Shown here piece after piece: positions 58,366 to 64,000 of a stretch of DNA of 64,000 nucleotides. A model generated the notes under the pieces. That model saw only the letters and a list, made by a program, of their open reading frames with translations. It was not told where the DNA came from and made no database searches. Positions within the stretch are counted from its first letter, which is position 1; each line of letters starts with the position of its first letter. Source of the stretch: Alloalcanivorax mobilis (lineage in GTDB: Bacteria > Pseudomonadota > Gammaproteobacteria > Pseudomonadales > Alcanivoracaceae); assembly GCF_002864685.1 (NCBI RefSeq), contig NZ_NMQZ01000008.1, forward strand, positions 18,781 to 82,780. Reading direction: 5' to 3'. The translations under genes and the position numbers were made by a program.

Positions 58366-60522
58366 CTATTTAAAAATCTCGCCCTTCTCGGCTTTTTCCA
58401 CCAGCAACTTAGGCGGCATGAACCGCTCGCCGTAGGCGCTGGCCAGCGCCTGGGCGCGGGCCACGAAACCGCGCAGACCACCCTGGTACTGGTTCATGTA
58501 CTGCACCACGCCGCCGGTCCAGGCCGGGAAGCCGATGCCAAAGATCGAGCCGATGTTGGTGTCGCCCACCGATTCGATCACGCCTTCCTCGAAGCACTTC
58601 ACGGTTTCCAGGGCCTCGGCGAACATCATGCGCTCCTGCATGTCCTGGAACGGGATCGCGTCCTGAGCCGGGAACTGCTCTTTCAGGCCCGCCCACAGGT
58701 GCGCCTTGCCGCCGTCCGGATAGTCGTAGAAGCCCTTGCCGTCCAGCTTACCGGGGCGTTCCAGCTGGTTGACCATTTTCTCCATCACCGCCAGCGCCGG
58801 GTGCTGGCGCGCGCCGGCGCCGGCCGCCTGTTTGTATTCCCCGGCGATCTTCAGAGACAGCTTCATGTTGATCTCGTCGATCAGCTTCAGCGCGCCCACC
58901 GGGTAACCGGCCTGGGTGGCGGCCTGCTCGATGGAGTTGGCGTTCTGCCCTTCACCGACCATGGCGATGGCCTCGTTGATGAAGGTGCCGATCACGCGGC
59001 TGGTGAAGAAACCCCGGGAATCGTTGACCACGATCGGCGTCTTTTTAATTTGCAGGGTGTAGTCGAACGCCTTGGCGAGCACTTCGTCGCTGGTGTTTTT
59101 GCCACGGATGATTTCCACCAGCGGCATCTTGTCCACCGGGCTGAAGAAGTGAATGCCGATAAAGTTTTTCTGATTTTTCACGCCTTCCGCGAGGCCGGTG
59201 ATCGGCAGCGTCGAGGTGTTGGAGCCGAGTACCGCGTCCGGGTTCACCACCGCTTCGATTTCCTGGAACACCTTGTGTTTCAGTTCGGTGTTTTCGAACA
59301 CCGCTTCAACGATAAAGTCGACGCCTTCGAGCGCTTTGGCATCGGCGGCGGGCGTGATGCGGGAAAGAATTTCCTCTTTTTTCTCCTTGCTCATCTTGCC
59401 TTTCGATACTTCCTTGTCGAGCAGCTTTTCGGAGTAGGCCTTGCCTTTTTCCGCGTTCTCGAGGGAGACGTCCTTGAGCACCACCTGGGCGCCGGAGCGG
59501 GCGGTGACATAGGCGATGCCCGCGCCCATCATGCCGGCACCCAGCACCGCCACTTTTTCGGCTTTGTATTTGGGCACGTCCTTGGGGCGGCTGGCGCCGG
59601 CGTTGATCGCCTGCAGATTAAAGAAGAAGGCGTTGATCATGTTCTTGGAAACCTGGCTACAAACCAGCTCCACGAAGTAGCGTCCCTCGATCACCAGGGC
59701 GTCATCAAAGCCCACCTGGGCGCCTTCCACGGCGGCCGCCATGATGTTGCGCGGGGCCGGGTAATTGGCGCCTTTAAGCTGCTTTTTCAGGTTGGCGGGA
59801 AACGCCGGCAGGTTTTGCGCCAAGGCCGGGGTGCTGGGGGTGCCACCGGGAATCTTGTGGCCTTTTTCGTCCCAGGGTTGCTTGGCTTTCGGGTTGGCTT
59901 TGATCCACTCCCGCGCCTTGGTCAGCATGTCCTCTTCGCTGTCGGCGATGTCATCGATAATGCCAATCGATTTGGCCTTCTCCACCTTCAGGCGCTGGCC
60001 CTGCATCAGCACCTGCATGAGCGCATTCTGGATGCCCAGCATGCGCACACTGCGCACGATACCGCCACCGCCGGGCAGCAGGCCCAGGGTCACTTCCGGA
60101 AAGCCGAACTGCGCCTTCGGGTTGTTCAGCGCGATGCGGTGATGACAGGCCAGGGCGATCTCCAGACCGCCACCCAGCGCGGTGCCATTGAGCGCCGCCA
60201 CCACTGGCTTGCCGAGCGTTTCCAGGCGGCGCAGCTGCGCCTTGGTGCCTTCCAGCCCGGCGGCGAATTGCTCCGCCTGGTCCGCACTGACCTGAATGAT
60301 TTCGCGCAAATCACCACCGGCGAAGAAAGTACTCTTGGCGGAGGTGACGATCACCCCGGCGATCTTGTCTTTCTCGTCTTCCAGCCGTTGCACCATGGTT
60401 TCCATGGAACGCACGTAACGCTCGCTCATGGTGTTGGCGGATTGTTTGGGGTCATCCAGGATCAGGGTAACGATGTTGTCCGCGTCCTGTTCCCAGCGGA
60501 TGGTGCTCTCTTTGTCGCTCAT
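58366..60522 (-). CDS. fadB: Fatty-acid oxidation multifunctional protein (enoyl-CoA hydratase/3-hydroxyacyl-CoA dehydrogenase)
   Basis: A 718-residue bifunctional enzyme. The N-terminal crotonase domain has the oxyanion motifs (STFFAGGDL and FPEVTLGLLPGGGG, about residues 68-175), and the C-terminal dehydrogenase half carries the NAD-binding motif VAVLGAGMMGAGIAYVTARS (about 325-344) and the catalytic His region GIHFFSPVDKMPLVE. Start ATG at 60522 follows GGAGAATTCCT. It lies 20 bases downstream of a thiolase gene, the classic beta-oxidation pair. The symbol is by function; sequence type is nearer to FadJ-like long forms. Confidence 0.93.
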   Translation of the reverse strand: MSDKESTIRWEQDADNIVTLILDDPKQSANTMSERYVRSMETMVQRLEDEKDKIAGVIVTSAKSTFFAGGDLREIIQVSADQAEQFAAGLEGTKAQLRRLETLGKPVVAALNGTALGGGLEIALACHHRIALNNPKAQFGFPEVTLGLLPGGGGIVRSVRMLGIQNALMQVLMQGQRLKVEKAKSIGIIDDIADSEEDMLTKAREWIKANPKAKQPWDEKGHKIPGGTPSTPALAQNLPAFPANLKKQLKGANYPAPRNIMAAAVEGAQVGFDDALVIEGRYFVELVCSQVSKNMINAFFFNLQAINAGASRPKDVPKYKAEKVAVLGAGMMGAGIAYVTARSGAQVVLKDVSLENAEKGKAYSEKLLDKEVSKGKMSKEKKEEILSRITPAADAKALEGVDFIVEAVFENTELKHKVFQEIEAVVNPDAVLGSNTSTLPITGLAEGVKNQKNFIGIHFFSPVDKMPLVEIIRGKNTSDEVLAKAFDYTLQIKKTPIVVNDSRGFFTSRVIGTFINEAIAMVGEGQNANSIEQAATQAGYPVGALKLIDEINMKLSLKIAGEYKQAAGAGARQHPALAVMEKMVNQLERPGKLDGKGFYDYPDGGKAHLWAGLKEQFPAQDAIPFQDMQERMMFAEALETVKCFEEGVIESVGDTNIGSIFGIGFPAWTGGVVQYMNQYQGGLRGFVARAQALASAYGERFMPPKLLVEKAEKGEIFK

Positions 60523-60542
60523 AGGAATTCTCCGTTGGGTCC

Positions 60543-61754
<1,212 letters not shown>

Positions 61755-62020
61755 CTAACCATCCTCTCGCCTTGGACTGATGCCGGCCGCGCAACGGCCG
61801 ACGCTGGAAAAATAAGGATCTAAGCAGGCCGCTAGAGTGCCCCAGCGGCGGCGCCCCAACAATGACAGGAGTGTTCAGGGCCCTTGAGCGGAAAAGACAG
61901 CCTTGAGCGACAAAAACCAGCCCTGAGCGGAAAGAACCGCCCATCACCACTGGCGGCCGGGCCATTGCCGCCGGCCTGGCGGACCACTAGGGTAATGAAC
62001 CGCTCAACAAGGAGACCCTG
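61755..62020. other. Divergent intergenic region upstream of the thiolase operon
   Basis: These 266 bp separate the divergent thiolase and GST-like genes. The notable structure is a triple 20-bp repeat at 61880-61939, described separately. No gene or clear sigma-70 pair was seen. Confidence 0.5.
61880..61939. repeat. Three tandem 20-bp repeats (CTTGAGCGRMAAAGAC-like)
   Basis: Three consecutive imperfect units start at 61880, 61900 and 61920 (GCCCTTGAGCGGAAAAGACA and variants). A 20-bp period puts each copy on the same face of the helix after two turns, which would suit cooperative binding by a regulator of the beta-oxidation or GST-like gene. Confidence 0.68.
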
Positions 62021-62776
62021 ATGCATTCCATCGATGTGGCCCGATCCCTGGCCGCCAGCGCCGCCCAACAGCTACGTGGCATCGCCACCCGTCCGGCCGC
62101 CCGCCAGCCGGCCGAGCCCCTGGAGCTGTACGACATGGAGGGCTGCCCGTTCTGCCGGCTGGTGCGGGAAACACTCACCGAGCTTGATCTGGATGTGTTG
62201 ATTTACCCCTGCCCCAAGGGTGGAGACCGCTATCGCCCGCTGGTGGAGAAGCTGGGCGGTCGCCAGCAGTTTCCGTATCTGATGGACCCGAACACCGGCG
62301 CGGCGCTGTATGAGTCAGCGGACATCATCGACTACCTGTTCAGCGAATACGGGGGGCGGCCGGCGCCGGCGCGCTGGAAAATCAAAACCCTGCGCACCGG
62401 CAGCGCCCTGGCCGCCTCGCTGCCCCGCGGCGGGCGTGGCCTGCGCCACCAGGACAGCGCCACGCCATCGCAACCGCTGCAGCTGTATTCCTTTGAGGCC
62501 AGCCCGTTCGCGCGGCTGGTGCGCGAGCGTCTCACCGAGCTGCAGCTTCCCTATCTGCTGCGCCAATGCGGCCGCGACCGCTGGCAGGATTGGCTGCTGC
62601 CCCAGGCCCGCACCGCGCTGGATATCGACTATCAACCCGGCCAACGCAACCGGGTGGCATTGCTGGAACACACCGGGCGGGTGGCGGTGCCCTACCTGAT
62701 CGACCCCAACACCGACGTGGAGCTGTTCGATTCCCGCCGTATTCTCGATTACCTGCAACACAGCTATGCCCGTTAA
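62021..62776 (+). CDS. Protein with two glutaredoxin/GST-N domains, second one degenerate
   Basis: A 251-residue cytoplasmic protein made of two copies of the same thioredoxin-like module. The first (about residues 34-110) has LYDMEGCPFCRLVRETLTEL with a CPFC redox pair and ends FPYLMDPNTGAALYESADII. The second (about 149-245) has LYSFEASPFARLVRERLTEL, where both cysteines are replaced (SPFA), and ends VPYLIDPNTDVELFDSRRIL. Start ATG follows AAGGAG. A redox-active plus a non-redox half suggests one acts as sensor or scaffold; function unknown. Confidence 0.87.
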   Translation: MHSIDVARSLAASAAQQLRGIATRPAARQPAEPLELYDMEGCPFCRLVRETLTELDLDVLIYPCPKGGDRYRPLVEKLGGRQQFPYLMDPNTGAALYESADIIDYLFSEYGGRPAPARWKIKTLRTGSALAASLPRGGRGLRHQDSATPSQPLQLYSFEASPFARLVRERLTELQLPYLLRQCGRDRWQDWLLPQARTALDIDYQPGQRNRVALLEHTGRVAVPYLIDPNTDVELFDSRRILDYLQHSYAR

Positions 62777-62963
62777 CGGCGCGCCCACGGGCTGAAGAAT
62801 ATTCTCCGCGCGCCCTTCTCCACCGGCGTTTTCGGTGCTATATAGTGGCTGAGCGCCCGCCGCGGGCGCCCCGCCGGTCCGGCGCCCGGTGCCACCCGCA
62901 CCACGGCGTTCAGGACCGATGTGAAACGTTTACTGCTAATAGCTAATCACGAGAGTACCGAAC
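62777..62963. other. Intergenic region with a GC palindrome
   Basis: 187 bp between the GST-like gene and the small ORF. GCGCCCG and CGGGCGC (62853-62859 and 62863-62869) form a 7-bp stem with a 3-base loop, without a following T-run. I saw no other feature. Confidence 0.45.
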
Positions 62964-63134
62964 ATGAGTCGTCGCGATTTTGATGACTACGATGCCCAAG
63001 AGTGGCAGGAAGAGCACGAACGAGTCAGCAAGGAACGCCGCAAGCGCGAGGCGAAGCTGCAACGTCATCATGAAGAGGATGACGACGCCGCCGTCCCGGC
63101 GGGTCGTATCCGCCCGGGCCGCCGGCCGGACTGA
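62964..63134 (+). CDS. Small highly charged protein, 56 residues
   Basis: An ATG at 62964, followed by 56 codons. The protein begins MSRRDFDDYDAQEWQEEHER, continues with a Lys/Arg/Glu helix (about 20-36) and ends PGRRPD. There is no signal peptide or membrane segment. It resembles small charged PA3496-like proteins of Pseudomonas in style, but that is a loose comparison. A weak GAG lies ahead of the ATG. I am not certain it is translated; the regular codon pattern favours it. Confidence 0.55.
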   Translation: MSRRDFDDYDAQEWQEEHERVSKERRKREAKLQRHHEEDDDAAVPAGRIRPGRRPD

Positions 63135-63337
63135 TCCGCGCGCGAACTGATTGTCGAACCGATTCAGTCGCGCCAGGGCCAGACTCGCTTTTCCTGTTGT
63201 GGGGTGTGTTCGCATACCCCACCGTCTTCGTTTTTTCCGAATTCCAGGACTTCCCTCCTAACACCGCCAATCACTGCACGAACCCGTGCGGTTTGTGTAC
63301 CATCAGGTATCGAACCGGGTTTTCCAGGAGAGCTGCC
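63135..63337. other. Intergenic region before the Smr-domain gene
   Basis: 203 bp upstream of the gene at 63338, with no gene and no strong promoter pair that I can see. The part near 63200-63260 is AT-richer than its surroundings. Confidence 0.35.
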
Positions 63338-63931
63338 ATGGGCGACTACGATGACGATCTGTTCCGCCGGGAAATGACCGGCGTGGCCCCGCTTGGCGAA
63401 GACGACCGGGTCTACACCGCGCCCCGCCGCGAGCCCTCGCTCACCCAGCGGCTGCGTAGAGCCTCCGCGATTGCCCGCCCCAATCAGGACCCCAACCCCC
63501 TCACGGTTCCCGAGCAGGTGCCCCAGGCCGGCCCTCACGACATCATCGGCTTGAAGAAAAACGGTGTCCAGGAAGGGGTCTATCGCAAACTGCGGCTGGG
63601 CAAATACGAGGTTCAGGAACGCCTGGACCTGCACCGGGTACGCTTGATGGACGCCCGCGATCAGGTCTATCTGTTTATCCGCGAATCGCAAAACCAGGGG
63701 CTGCGCACCGTTCTGATCAGCCACGGCAAGGGCCAGCACAGCGAGCGCCCGGGGCTGCTGAAAAGCTACGTTCTGCACTGGCTGGAAGAATTCGATCAGG
63801 TGCTTGCCTTCCACAGCGCGCCGCCGAACCAGGGCGGCGCCGGCGTGACCCTGGCGCTACTGCGCAAAAGCGGCGACGCCAGCCAGAAGAACCGCGAATT
63901 TTTTTACGAAAAGAGCCGCGCGCAAAGATAG
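63338..63931 (+). CDS. smrA: Smr-domain endonuclease, SmrA-like
   Basis: A 197-residue protein whose second half is a Smr domain (about residues 105-185): LDLHRVRLMDARDQVYLFI, then VLISHGKGQHSERPGLLK and LAFHSAPPNQGGAGVTLALL, the GKG and PxxGGxG motifs of small MutS-related nucleases. The first half is charged and variable, which is usual for SmrA. The ATG at 63338 follows GGAGAGCTGCC. It could nick DNA or act in mRNA/ribosome quality control; family members do either. Confidence 0.88.
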   Translation: MGDYDDDLFRREMTGVAPLGEDDRVYTAPRREPSLTQRLRRASAIARPNQDPNPLTVPEQVPQAGPHDIIGLKKNGVQEGVYRKLRLGKYEVQERLDLHRVRLMDARDQVYLFIRESQNQGLRTVLISHGKGQHSERPGLLKSYVLHWLEEFDQVLAFHSAPPNQGGAGVTLALLRKSGDASQKNREFFYEKSRAQR

Positions 63932-63965
63932 CTGCAAGCTGCAAGCTGCAAGCTGCAAGCTGCAA
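63931..63965. repeat. Heptad tandem repeat, unit GCTGCAA, 5 copies
   Basis: Five exact GCTGCAA units start at the last base of the smrA stop codon and end near the window edge. It is the cleanest of the 7-bp arrays in the window. Confidence 0.85.
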
Positions 63966-64000
63966 GCCAGGGCAGCGTGACGGGTAAGCCGTGCCGTTGA

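Overview
The window reads as chromosome of a high-GC gammaproteobacterium close to Alcanivorax/Alloalcanivorax and Pseudomonas. The main reason is the gene order rne, murB, low-molecular-weight phosphatase, kdsB, lpxK, exbD, exbB, comEC, DUF2062, lolD, lolC/E, which is the Pseudomonas order (here with msbA inserted). Family assignments come from reading translated motifs; no database search was possible.

Positions 1-13000 are housekeeping: the 3' end of rne, then a convergent run of overlapping envelope genes (murB, phosphatase, kdsB, lpxK, msbA, exbD, exbB, comEC), and lolD-lolC/E. Positions 13000-21600 carry a BamE-like periplasmic protein, the agmatine-to-putrescine pair aguA-aguB, a TusA-like protein, an AmpG-like transporter, rlmM, purU, an AraC regulator, a DsbA-like isomerase and a thioesterase.

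Positions 21600-32000 hold a divergent sigma-54-controlled locus. Leftward: ABC ATPase, Tat-exported binding protein, permease and a GAF-AAA+-Fis activator. Rightward: OsmC-like protein, acyl-CoA-dehydrogenase-fold flavoenzyme, rubredoxin-reductase fusion, cyanase (cynS) and then a porin. Each arm has its own -24/-12 element and its own palindromic candidate activator site. The oxidative enzymes joined to cyanase look like a pathway that makes and then consumes cyanate; the substrate is unknown.

Positions 32000-47000 are a heme-acquisition locus on the minus strand: ECF sigma hasI, anti-sigma hasS, receptor hasR, hemophore hasA, type I exporter hasD-hasE-hasF, heme oxygenase and a DUF454 protein. 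Two GloVer-repeat, GlyGly-CTERM-like surface proteins flank hasA, which is unusual. Fur-like boxes lie upstream of hasI and of a divergent esterase.

Positions 48000-56000 hold a small RcnB-like protein, a MocR regulator and, divergently, a complete Nit1C cluster (nitB to nitH), the cluster required for cyanide assimilation in Pseudomonas pseudoalcaligenes CECT5344. It has a near-perfect sigma-54 promoter. Cyanate and cyanide assimilation genes therefore sit about 20 kb apart.

Positions 56000-64000 carry a PadR regulator with a divergent acyl-CoA ligase (a lower-GC, probably acquired pair), a fadB-thiolase beta-oxidation pair, a protein with two glutaredoxin/GST-N domains, a 56-residue charged protein and a SmrA-like nuclease. 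Intergenic regions hold several unrelated families of 7-bp tandem repeats plus REP-type palindromes.
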